From Asparagopsis taxiformis (Eukaryota > Rhodophyta > Florideophyceae > Bonnemaisoniales > Bonnemaisoniaceae), in contig JALQPE010003031.1 of NCBI GenBank assembly GCA_030407315.1, positions 1-25,682 of the forward strand: a stretch of DNA of 25,682 bases. The letters are read 5' to 3'. This document shows, one piece after another, positions 17,646 through 25,682 of this stretch. The notes under the pieces are model-generated. The model did not search any database, was not told the DNA's origin, and worked only from the letters and a program-made list of their open reading frames with translations. The position numbers were made by a program, and so were the translations under genes. Position 1 is the first letter of the stretch, and the number at the start of each line of letters is the position of its first letter.

Positions 17646-18873
17646 ATGAAGTCAGTGAGGAGCAGGACAGCTGCAGCTGCCCTGCTCCTCACCACATGTG
17701 GTTGTGCAACCGGTGACGAAGTGCACACGTGTGTAGTTATGCAGCTAGTTCTAGGCAGTTGTGAAGGCAGTGACGAGGTGCACACGTGTGTAGTTGTGCA
17801 AATGGTTGTCCGTGGTTTTGAAACCGGTGACGAAGTGCACACATGTGTAGTTGTGCAAATGGTTGTCCGTGGTTGTGAAACCGGTGACGGAGCGCACACG
17901 TGTGCGAGCATGCAGCTTGTTCCAGGCAGTTGTGAAGGCAGTGACGAGGTGGACACGTGTGTAGTTGTGCAAATGGTTGTCCTTGGTTTTGAAACCGGTG
18001 ACGGAGCGCACACGTGTGTAGTTGTGCAAATGGTTGTCCGTGGTTGTGAAACCGGTGACGAGGTGCACACGTGTGTAGTTGTGCAAATGGTTGTCCGTGG
18101 TTGTGAAACCGGTGACGAGGTGCACACGTGTGTAGTTGTGCAAATGGTTGTCGGTGGTTGTGAAACGGGTGACGAGGTGCACACATGTGTAGTTTGTGCA
18201 AATGGTTGTCCGTGGTTGTGAAGGCAGTGACGAGGTGCACACATGTGTAGTTGTGCAAATGGTTGTCCGTGGTTGTGAAACCGGTGACGAGGTGCACACG
18301 TGTGTAGTTGTGCAAATGGTTGTCCGTGGTTGTGAAACCGGTGACGAGGTGCACACATGTGTAGTTGTGCAAATGGTTGTCCGTGGTTGTGAAGGCAGTG
18401 ACGAGGTGCACACGTGTGTAGTTGTGCAAATGGTTGTCCGTGGTTGTGAAACCGGTGACGGAGCGCACACGTGTGTAGTTGTGCAAATGGTTGTCCGTGG
18501 TTGTGAAACCGATGACGAGGTGCACACGTGTGTAGTCGTGCAAATGGTTGTCCGTGGTTGTGAAGGCAGTGACGAGGTGCACACGTGTGTAGTTGTGCAA
18601 ATGGTTGTCCGTGGTTGTGAAACCGGTGACGGAGCGCACACGTGTGCGAGCATGCAGCTTGTTGCAGGCAGTTGTGAAGGCAGTGACGAGGTGCACACGT
18701 GTGTAGTTGTGCAAATGGTTGTCCGTGGTTTGGTTGTGACACTGGTGAGAAGTGGACGGCTTGGTCTTGTTTCGGAAAGAGATGTACAGCGACTGGAGCG
18801 GACCATTATTGCCGAATTCAACAAGGAAGGACTAAACTTGGTTCCGGTCTCGAGACTTAGAAGATTCCAGTAA
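17646..18873 (+). CDS. Possible 19-residue-repeat secreted-type protein, frameshifted
   Basis: The plus strand from ATG 17646 begins MKSVRSRTAAAALLLTTCGC, a plausible signal peptide (basic start, hydrophobic core, small/cysteine end). It then reads a 19-residue repeat (CVVVQMVVRGCETGDEVHT) encoded by the 57-bp array. An extra T at about 18193 shifts the frame; it continues from about 18196 in the next frame and leaves the array into a nonrepeat helical tail (SERDVQRLERTIIAEFNKEG), ending at 18873, about 409 residues in all. All frames are open through the array because 57 is divisible by three, so openness alone is weak evidence. The support is the ATG, the signal-like start and the orderly tail. 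It may equally be a minisatellite that happens to be readable. Confidence 0.3.
17695..18735 (+). repeat. 57-bp tandem array, about 18 units
   Basis: The unit contains GTGGTTGTGAAACCGGTGAC, GAGGTGCACACGTGTGTAG and TTGTGCAAATGGTTGTCC. It includes the palindrome CACACGTGTG and a GGTT/AACC stem. Two main variants exist, AAACCGGTGAC and AAGGCAGTGAC, with a third carrying GTGCGAGCATGCAGCTTGTT at about 17904 and 18646. Those two positions are 742 bp apart, 13 units plus the single inserted T near 18193. Units are direct with no unique spacers. The array lies between gene B and the helicase. Confidence 0.95.
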
Positions 18874-19162
18874 GTCTGCAAAGTTTGTTGGAATAATGGC
18901 ACCTTGCCATACCGTTTCCAATTGAATAGGGAAATTTCTTAAGAACATGTCCCATGGCGATATAATTAGATTACGATGGCTCATAATTATTGGATGGTTC
19001 TGTACTTTCCTGCTATTCCCGTGTTTATATGAAACGTTGGATCTGTGGACGGAGTGGATGAAACTCACCACTTAACCGCAAAGGGTGTGAATATTCCATT
19101 TCAATTCAAACCACCGTGAGGAAGATTCAGGGATATTTCATCACATCGGGGCGGCTTGTGTT

Positions 19163-19186
19163 GACATTATGAAGCTTCATAATGTC
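19163..19186. repeat. Perfect 24-bp palindrome
   Basis: Arm GACATTATGAAG followed directly by its reverse complement CTTCATAATGTC, no spacer and no mismatch. On equal base frequencies such a sequence is expected far less than once in 25 kb. It lies about 300 bp upstream of the helicase ATG. Confidence 0.95.
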
Positions 19187-19210
19187 CTAGGATGGCTGCA
19201 ACGAACGCAA

Positions 19211-19226
19211 TGAAACCGCGGTTTCA
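19211..19226. repeat. Perfect 16-bp palindrome upstream of helicase
   Basis: TGAAACCGCGGTTTCA equals its reverse complement, 24 bases after the 24-bp palindrome. Confidence 0.92.
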
Positions 19227-19274
19227 GGGCACGATTCCGCACCGTTGGAATGGTCGCGAACATTCGTAATTAAT

Positions 19275-19281
19275 TATAAAA
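19275..19281 (+). promoter_or_regulatory. Possible TATA box of helicase gene
   Basis: TATAAAA within an AT-rich patch, 214 bp before the ATG at 19489. Confidence 0.35.
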
Positions 19282-19488
19282 TTTGATGGTAGGAACGGTA
19301 GCAAACCGCTTACAATAGAGATGAGAACGTAAATTGATATTGAACCTATTACTAGGACAAGGATTTGTGAGGAGTGAAGAGCTCTTGACTTCTACAAGTA
19401 TTGCACACAAACAGTGCACTCTGTTTATCAGCTCCGCAGAATCGAAGTTCACAGAGATCCACTGCACACAAGAAACGAAAGATTGAAG

Positions 19489-22400
19489 ATGCCGCCAGCA
19501 CCGAGGAGACAGACACCGTACTCGTCTCCCACGGATGTGTTCGCTTCTATTAAACAATATATCCAAGGACGGCCACCTGTTGGTGATAACACTTCGGCTT
19601 CGCAGTGGGCTGCATGGGAAAGACAAGTAACGCGCGATGCACAAGAGTTCGTCAACAGTTCGGAGTGTAATCTATATATTGGGAACGGGACCCGCCCTAC
19701 CCCGCCCGCTCACGTTGTCACCAGAGTCGTCCAACGGGCATGCGTGTTCTATACAGAGCAATGTCTGAATACTTTGCGTCTATATCCGAGAGGCGTGTTT
19801 GGTGATATGAATGGTTTCGTGATACCCTTTACGTCGAAGAAAAAAGTGTTGAAAAATGTTCTAACAGCTCTGGATTTCAGGAACGTCCTTTCGAAGATCG
19901 AGTCGTGGATGTCTGATGAGTGGATATACGCTGTAGCTATGCAAAAGGCCAAGCTACATAATTATCCATCTCATAGTTTTACTTGGAGCATTAGCCAAGA
20001 AGGTCGGTCGTGGATGCTATCATGGTATATTCATACAATGTCATGGGTGTGTCTGCTAATAACGAAAGTCCAGGACAGGAACTCTGACCGTGGGATACCG
20101 GAAGTGCTAGATTCTTGTTGCGCTCCGGTCGAGTACGACGTGCCGCTTGAAAATTATGGCATGGTTCGTGATGTACATGCAATCATTTCACAAGCCATTT
20201 TCGGTGGCCTCAGATTTGTTGCCGAACGGAAAATACGAGCCGCAACCCCGGAGCAGTGCACATTCGTGACCGGAAACCGTGGAGTGAGGAGAAAGGTGTT
20301 GAAGAAGGAGAACCTGGTTAGTGCCAATGCTATGTTCAAGTATGTAATGGACGCCGAAGAAGACAGGAGTGTGGTACCGAAACTGTATGCCGTTGTAATG
20401 CACGTTCTCGTCGGAATGGAAGCGCTACCGGCGAATATCGCGTATGGTCAGCGATATGATGATGCTCTGAGATCATCATTGGAAAATTTCATGTCTCGCA
20501 TGCTGTCCGCTATAGACAGTGATGCAGAGAACATTAGCAGTTCCATACGCGAATCATCCCAACAACGCAGACAAGCTCGCATTCGGACATGGCTGACCGC
20601 ATTCATAGAGAATAGTACAAGAATTAACCAGGTTGACGTGGTGAGACCATTGGAGGGAGCAACAAATACAGGACGGCGTAAAAATCACGAAAGAAACGTA
20701 CAGAGTGCTGGTGGCTCACCTCCCGAACGGCCGCCAGTGCCGGAGGCCAACGTGCAGGAGGAAAGAGATGGACAACTAGAACATACCGTCGCAGGGAATG
20801 ATGAAGCGAACGGTGACCGAAATGAAGAAGATGAGATCGTACCAACAGAACGAACTGCTATGGACGAGCGGACCGCTCGTGCGAGACGTCGTAGTGCCGT
20901 GCGACGTCGGCAGGTTGCACAAACCGAGGATGGTCCTGTCGAAGAAGACTCGCAGCGCGGTGGAGAAGAAGGCCCAGAAACCAGTGGTGCAGGAAGCGTG
21001 CAACCTGCTGTGGAGCCCGGACAGGATCGTGCGTCGAAGAAACCTCGGCATGCGGAAGTATGTCCTACATGCGAACAACCATGGCCGCAGACAGTGGAAT
21101 CACCGAACACTGCAAATACCACACCGGAAAAAAATCTGGGTCAGAAATTGACCAACTCGTCACAGGTTGTTCGACCGGAGCACACTTCTATTTCAGTGGA
21201 TTTACCACCAGTATCGTCACATGTTTTGCGACCAGAGCGAAATTCAATTGCAGTGGATGTACCACCACTGGTGGCACTATCGTCACAACGGCCCAAGCCA
21301 AAATCTTCTTCGTTGTCGATAACTGCTGGACCCGCACTATCAGTGGATGTGCAGCCAGCACCACCACCCTCACCCGTCTGGGATCCACCACCAATACCGC
21401 AGGAGGCAGTCCAGCAACAGGCAGTCCAGCAACAGCGCCATAAACCGCGGGTACCTGTACAGCGAGCTGCACGCAAAGGGTATCACTACGACGATGTCCC
21501 GATACAAATAGAAGGTATATCCTTGAACACAAATCTCTCACCCAATGCAATACTGGCGAACTGGTCTTCGAATGCCTCTTTCTCGTTTCCGCGACGGGGA
21601 TTCGAGAGTAGCTGGGTACGAAATCGTGTCATATTTCGTGGTCAGAATCCTCGTCTGGCTCCGAACTTCATGTACTTCTCGTGGTATGACTTCTTGTCAA
21701 CCAGTTTCACACTTTGTATTTACAAGATGGTTTTGGAACTAGCGGAAGTTGCACAGAAGCATGAGACCTGGTATCCAGCTACACAAAGAGACCCATTGCT
21801 CGATAACGATTACGACCTCTATAGGCTAGATTCCGACGCATCAGGCAACGGGAATAGTAGGAGGTTCGAAGCTTCACGAACTGCACCGTCGACCCGAGAC
21901 AGCGTATCATTCAGAAGCTGGGATGTCGTCACCGTCGATGTCATAGACCGCAGCCGACAGACGGAACCACTGGAATGTTGCTTAGGTGTTGTTGAAGATT
22001 TCACTACGAACAAAACCCGTGCCCAAACCCGCCTCTCTTTGACAATTATCGCCTTGGGTTCTGTGCGACATGCGCGATATTCGCAGGGTACGGAGGGGCT
22101 TGCAATAGTCGTTCGCAGATCAGGCTATCTCGGAACAGAAGGTATGCAATGTGAAGCAATACGAAACCTTCCTGCGATACATCCTGGATGGCATGAGCTG
22201 TTCCTAGGCACTTCAAGGGCGGCCACATCTAACCAGCGATGGCTACAGCAGGATGGTTCCTTAGTTCGAGAAGAATACGAAAAGCTTCTCGCGCACTGTT
22301 TGCCCGGTGCTGTTCTAGTACCATCTGGAAGCACTAACACTCAGAAATACATGCTTGAGATGACAGACCTAAACGGAGCAGATGTGCATCACGATGGTCC

Positions 22401-23969
22401 GCCGAAAATGAATAGATCTCAAGCAGCTGCAGTGTTGGAATGTCTGATATCGTCGGAGCTGTCAGAACGAAAGCCAAGGGGGCTTCTTGATCGAGTATGC
22501 TGTGTGGTCGGTCCAGCAGCAACTGGGAAGACGAGTACAATTATGCATTACATTTCTGCTCTTCTGAACAAGGTGGCCTACGACATGGTAGAAGCTGAGG
22601 CGGCACGAGTCAGAGTGGCTGGTGGTAGCGTGCACGCGACAGCTATTTCTGCTCTTAACAGACCTGGGACAAAGGTACGCATTCTAGTCGTGTCTGTATC
22701 GAATACCGCCGTGGATGTCATCGAATCCAAACTTCTTGACGGTATTTTCATGGTCCAGTCGCGTTCTACAGTTCCCACACTTGTGCGACCTCCTTTCGAG
22801 CGGAAAACAGCTCGAGATACAAGCGGCGGTAGTGAACGTGCAGTCACGAACAGGGGAAGGAAGCGCATATTATTTGGTGCAGCCAGTGGGGAACTGTCAT
22901 CTCCATGCATTGTATTGAGCACTTTCGGTTCGTTGTGGCGGTTATTTAGAGACAATCCAACGGCAAAGTTCGATGCAATCGTTGTTGATGAGGCTTCTCA
23001 AGCTGCCGACGTTGATTACCTTCCCCTCGTACAATTTCTGCTGAAAATTTTAAGGTTGAGGACGCGCCTCCTTTGTCTCTCTTCGGAGATCCCATGCAAC
23101 AGAGCCCTGTCCTGCGTGGACCGCGAAACATCATGTCCTCTATCTATACAATGTCTTGGCTGGATAGGCTTGCTCGTAACGAATCATCGCATCTTCGTCA
23201 CTCAAATATAGTACGCTGCGTCTGTCTTCAAGAGCAATATCGCATGCATCCGGAGATTAACAGAGTTTCCAATGTCATAGCGCACAGGAATGTGGCCGAC
23301 CATCACTCTTGTGTTCCAACCAGTGATACTTATACCAAGTGGTTGATCCCTTACGTTTATGGGAACGGTGCTCGTGTCCCGATCTACACGAGTGAGGCGA
23401 AGGATATCAGCCTTACCGACCTGTCCCATCCCGTCCGCCTCTTCGATCCTTATTTCAGGCGAAGGAACAATCATTTTCCATATGGGGAAATATCAATGCA
23501 AACAAGCTATGACACGAGCGTTCCGGAGGCGATATTAATATCCGAATTGGTCCGAATCCTCCTCACCGTTCCAAATATGCGCCAGGAAGATATTCTCATC
23601 TTGACTGTATACAACAAGCAACGGTCCTGTATCCTTGCACATCTTGCTGCGATGTTCGCGAACGTCTACGAACATGAGCCCTGCACCATAACTGTTTCTA
23701 CTATTGCCGCTGCGCAGGGTAGCGAAAGTCCAGTAGTGATATACAGTGCGACAAGAAATGGGAGAAGAACGTCTAGCAGCAGTACTCATGACAGCCTCGG
23801 TTTAGTTGATGACGTTCGCGGTATTTATGTGATGGTCACACGGGCTATGCGTCATCTATACATAGTGGGGGAATTCGATTTCTTGGTATCAAAGAGTGCT
23901 GACTGGACGAGGGTTTGTGAAAGAAACTTCACCATAGCTTCCTACAACTCCCTTTCCTTTCAACTATAG
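19489..23969 (+). CDS. UPF1-like superfamily 1 helicase with long unknown N-terminus
   Basis: Start ATG 19489 (MPPAPRRQTPYSS) is the first ATG of the frame. Residues 1 to about 400 are unrecognised and fairly compact. Residues 400-680 are low-complexity: acidic/Arg-rich, one CPTC pair at 525, a thrice-repeated RPExxSIxVDxPP-like motif from 560, then Pro/Gln-rich. From about residue 810 a beta-rich segment (SWDVVTVDVIDR, CLGVVEDFTTNK) fits the inserted domain of UPF1-type helicases. Motifs follow: MNRSQAAAV (974), Walker A GPAATGKTS (1008), Ia VVSVSNTAVDV, II VVDEASQAAD (1165), III LFGDPMQQSP, then EQYRMHPEI, TVSTIAAAQGSE and RGIYVMVTRAMRHLYIVG. All ATPase motifs are present. Frame one runs on to 23211, but motif III is in a second frame (-1). 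The switch lies between about 23016 and 23070, by a lost base or a 26-nt GT-AG segment (23029-23054). About 1490 residues. The predicted role is ATP-driven 5'-3' RNA or DNA unwinding, by family. Confidence 0.85.
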
Positions 23970-23983
23970 TTGGCCTCCCTTCC

Positions 23984-23989
23984 AATAAA
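23984..23989 (+). terminator. Possible polyadenylation signal of helicase gene
   Basis: AATAAA 14 bp after the helicase stop codon, followed by a T-run. Position is very close to the stop, so the untranslated tail would be short. Confidence 0.35.
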
Positions 23990-23994
23990 CTTGA

Positions 23995-24735
23995 TTTTTT
24001 CAAATACCAACGTTCTGGTCAGCAGTTGTGCAGCCAGGGACATGGATTTTTTCAAATACCAACGTTCTGGTCAGCAGTTGTGCAGCCAGGGACATGGATG
24101 GCTCACTGAGGAACCAAAATGGGGGTGTTCGGCAGAGGTCGTGCGGCCGATGACCACACGTGTAGCCTGGATACGTTGTGCTACACGTGTTCTGGTCAGC
24201 GGTTGTGCAACCCGGGACATGGATGGCTCACTGAGGAACCAAAATGGGGTGTTCGGCAGAGGTCGTGCGGCCGATGACCACACGTGTAGCCTGGATTGTT
24301 GTGCTACACGTGTTCTGGTCAGCGGTTGTGCAACCAGGGACATGGATGGCTCACTGAGGAACCAAAATGGGGGTGTTCGGCAGAGGTCGTGCGGCCGATG
24401 ACCACACGTGTAGCCTGGATACGTTGTGCTACACGTGTTCTGGTCAGCGGTTGTGCAACCAGGGACATGGATGGCTCACTGAGGAACCAAAATGGGGGTG
24501 TTCGGCAGAGGTCGTGCGGCCGATGACCACACGTGTAGCCTGGATTTGTTGTGCTACACGTGTTCTGGTCAGCGGTTGGTGCAACAGGGACATGGATGGC
24601 TCACTGAGGAACCAAAATGGGGGTGTTCGGCAGAGGTCGTGCGGCCGATGACCACACGTGTAGCCAGGACACATCACGCTACACTTCTGCTGGTCAGGGT
24701 AGTGAACCAGTGACACAAACGCACTCATTGATTGT
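23995..24735 (+). repeat. 124/125-bp tandem array, right flank of the cassette
   Basis: Starts of GTCGTGCGGCC are at 24138, 24262, 24386, 24511 and 24636 (spacing 124, 124, 125, 125). Each unit also has CACACGTGTAGCCTGGAT, GCTACACGTGTTCTGGTCAG, CGGTTGTGCAACC (a GGTTG/CAACC stem), GGGACATGGATGGCTCACTG and AACCAAAATGGGG. The left edge carries a 52-bp partial duplication (CAAATACCAACG at 24001 and 24053). The last unit is degenerate and resembles the single copy at 13177. Since the period is not a multiple of three, coding use is unlikely. Confidence 0.95.
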
Positions 24736-24842
24736 GCAATGTGGTCTGGAATACTTATGCGGGGTGGCGTGAACTGTGGCGAGTATGTTCACTACGTTTT
24801 TGTTGAACGTGATATCGCTAACCCCTGCCACTGCGAATTGAG

Positions 24843-24885
24843 ATGTTGATTAATCAACATTTCAAAACAAAACAATTGTTTTGTT
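24843..24885. repeat. Adjacent perfect palindromes, 18 and 20 bp, right flank
   Basis: ATGTTGATT/AATCAACAT (24843-24860) and AACAAAACAA/TTGTTTTGTT (24866-24885) are both perfect, with no loop, five bases apart. They lie about 110 bp outside the right repeat array, as the left hairpins lie outside the left repeat copy. Confidence 0.93.
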
Positions 24886-24915
24886 CTCGTCCGTGGCAGA
24901 GATGCAAGTGACACG

Positions 24916-24952
24916 TTCATGCATGATACTGTCATCGTCGTATCAACGATGA
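24916..24952. repeat. Further hairpins in the right flank
   Basis: TCATGCATGA (about 24917-24926) is a 10-bp palindrome. TCATCGT (24932-24938) and ACGATGA (24946-24952) form a 7-bp stem with a seven-base loop. Confidence 0.65.
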
Positions 24953-25209
24953 TAACTCGTATGGTCCTGCTCTGCGGATGGGTAACATATCTCAATTGCG
25001 CCGTAACCTCGAGGTTCTGGATCCGGTGTGTTTTAAGGGCCATTTTTGATCTGTACATAGGTGTAAATAAAAGTACATTGGGAATATCAAATTTCGCCTA
25101 GTTTCTATTACCGAGTCAACTGGTTCGTTCTCTGCACCTCGCCGTTCATTGTACCACTGCTCGTCTGGTATCGTGGTATTGATCTCTCTCGTTGGTAACC
25201 AGCCTGGAG
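24953..25209. other. Right flank, noncoding
   Basis: No gene recognised. AATAAA occurs at about 25068. TACCAC and GTGGTA near 25150-25176 can pair. Confidence 0.4.
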
Positions 25210-25565
25210 ATGGTTCGGCGCAGACTTCTACGTTCTGGGAACACATTACAGGCTGCGAAAGATCGATTCAGATCTTGGTCAAACCTTGGAAACGCAACTG
25301 CAATAGCATGTGTTCCACGTACGACGGAAAGTCTTCCCAACCGGACTAGCTTCACCGACGGTGTTCTGGATGAAGATGTTGATGCTGTAATCGACAGGAT
25401 ACTCACAACCTCGAAGAGGATGACGAGTCCGATACCGAAAACGGAAAAGGCGGGGAATACTCTTTCCACTTTACATGGCAATCTCTGATCGCTGTTATGT
25501 CCGTGACTGGATCAGTGCGTTTCTTCTCAGTCGATCAGTACACATTTTTTTTGTTACCTGTGTGA
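25210..25565 (+). pseudogene. Possible short gene of unknown family with one frame change
   Basis: ATG 25210 starts a basic segment (MVRRRLLRSGNTLQAAKDRF) followed by the acidic FTDGVLDEDVDAVIDR. The same frame runs on to 25488 with less protein-like sequence. A second frame (-1), open from 25383, gives an acidic stretch EEDDESDTENGKGG and then EYSFHFTWQSLIAVMSVTG, ending at 25565. The composite would be about 118 residues. No family is recognised. The opposite strand is also open but less protein-like. It could be a fragment of a larger gene. Confidence 0.35.
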
Positions 25566-25682
25566 ACTGGCTTGTCGAGTACTCCAACTGCGGATTATCT
25601 CCGTTCCCATCTTATTCACTCTGCAAAGATACATTTCTCCCTCATTTCGTCAGTTCTTCACTCCCAGGTCAAAACAGGTCCT
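25566..25682. other. Window end, nothing assigned
   Basis: A plus-strand frame stays open from about 25455 to the window edge (CVNWLVEYSNCGLSPF), but there is too little sequence to judge it. Confidence 0.3.

Larger units (their letters stand above)
18874..19488. promoter_or_regulatory. Helicase upstream region
   Basis: 615 bp without a gene. It holds a TATAAAA word at 19275 and the palindrome pair at 19163-19226, which lies just upstream of that word. A weaker stem GAATG/CATTC occurs at about 19249-19266. Promoter role is inferred. Confidence 0.45.

Noticed and set aside
17695..18735. CRISPR array
   Set aside because: Units are contiguous with no unique spacers, and the context is eukaryotic.
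17621..18902. Long minus-strand frames of 325-383 codons across the 57-bp array
   Set aside because: Every frame is open because the unit is 57 bp without stops. These frames start at GTG or inside repeats and have no domain-like sequence outside the array, unlike the plus-strand frame with an ATG and signal-like start.
23016..23070. Programmed -1 ribosomal frameshift in the helicase
   Set aside because: No X XXY YYZ heptamer lies in the correct phase in the overlap; AAAATTTT is out of register.
23970..24713. Several 73-143 codon frames in the right array
   Set aside because: The period of 124/125 bp changes frame from unit to unit, so no stable repeat protein is encoded.
12970..24952. Helitron
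   Set aside because: Helitrons encode a HUH Rep fused to a Pif1-family helicase. Here motifs (DEASQ, GDP-Q, QYRMHP) are UPF1-like and no HUH motif was seen.
25146..25481. 111-codon minus-strand frame opposite the 25.2-kb gene
   Set aside because: It starts without a clear ATG context and its composition looks like the antisense of the acidic/basic plus-strand protein.

Overview
This is a eukaryotic, repeat-rich window dominated by mobile or mobile-like DNA. Supporting evidence: a Ty1/copia LTR retrotransposon whose primer-binding site fits a eukaryotic initiator tRNA anticodon arm, long intron-poor reading frames without bacterial ribosome-binding sites, a UPF1-type superfamily 1 helicase, several minisatellites and decayed coding relics. 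Base composition is near balanced. An intron-poor, transposon-rich alga (for example a red alga) would fit, but nothing here fixes the organism and I hold that loosely.

Layout. 1-2 kb: a minus-strand decayed gene with a DPPYN adenine-methyltransferase core. 2-5.9 kb: no convincing gene; a dispersed direct repeat carrying a 16-bp palindrome, a 127-bp duplication with adjoining palindromes, a 45-bp minisatellite, a diverged 156-bp duplication and a zone rich in GAACAGT hairpins. 5.9-6.6 kb: plus-strand coding relic. 6585-12496: a copia element with near-identical LTRs and a perfect 5-bp target duplication, inserted into the last codons of that relic (its reading continues to a stop at 12559). 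The element's gag-pol is broken by three single-base frame changes.

12.6-25 kb is the most interesting part: a gene cassette made of gene A (+, basic/coiled-coil), gene B (-, possible Tudor-like N-terminus), a 57-bp tandem array that may itself encode a 19-residue-repeat secreted-type protein, and a roughly 1490-residue UPF1-like helicase (+). A single repeat copy at about 13.18 kb is related to the tandem array at 24.0-24.73 kb, so the genes are bracketed by one repeat family. Core words resembling GGTTGTGCAACC/GGTGAC recur in the noncoding segments. Four of these segments carry two closely spaced inverted repeats, up to a perfect 24-bp palindrome. Hairpins lie outside the bracketing repeats on both sides.

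Inference: this may be an undescribed helicase-bearing mobile or subtelomeric element. I found no transposase, terminal inverted repeats or target duplication for it, so it could also be ordinary host genes among satellites. A short possible gene fragment (25.2-25.56 kb) lies to the right. Gene A, the helicase and the 25.2-kb gene each need one frame change of the same sense (-1).
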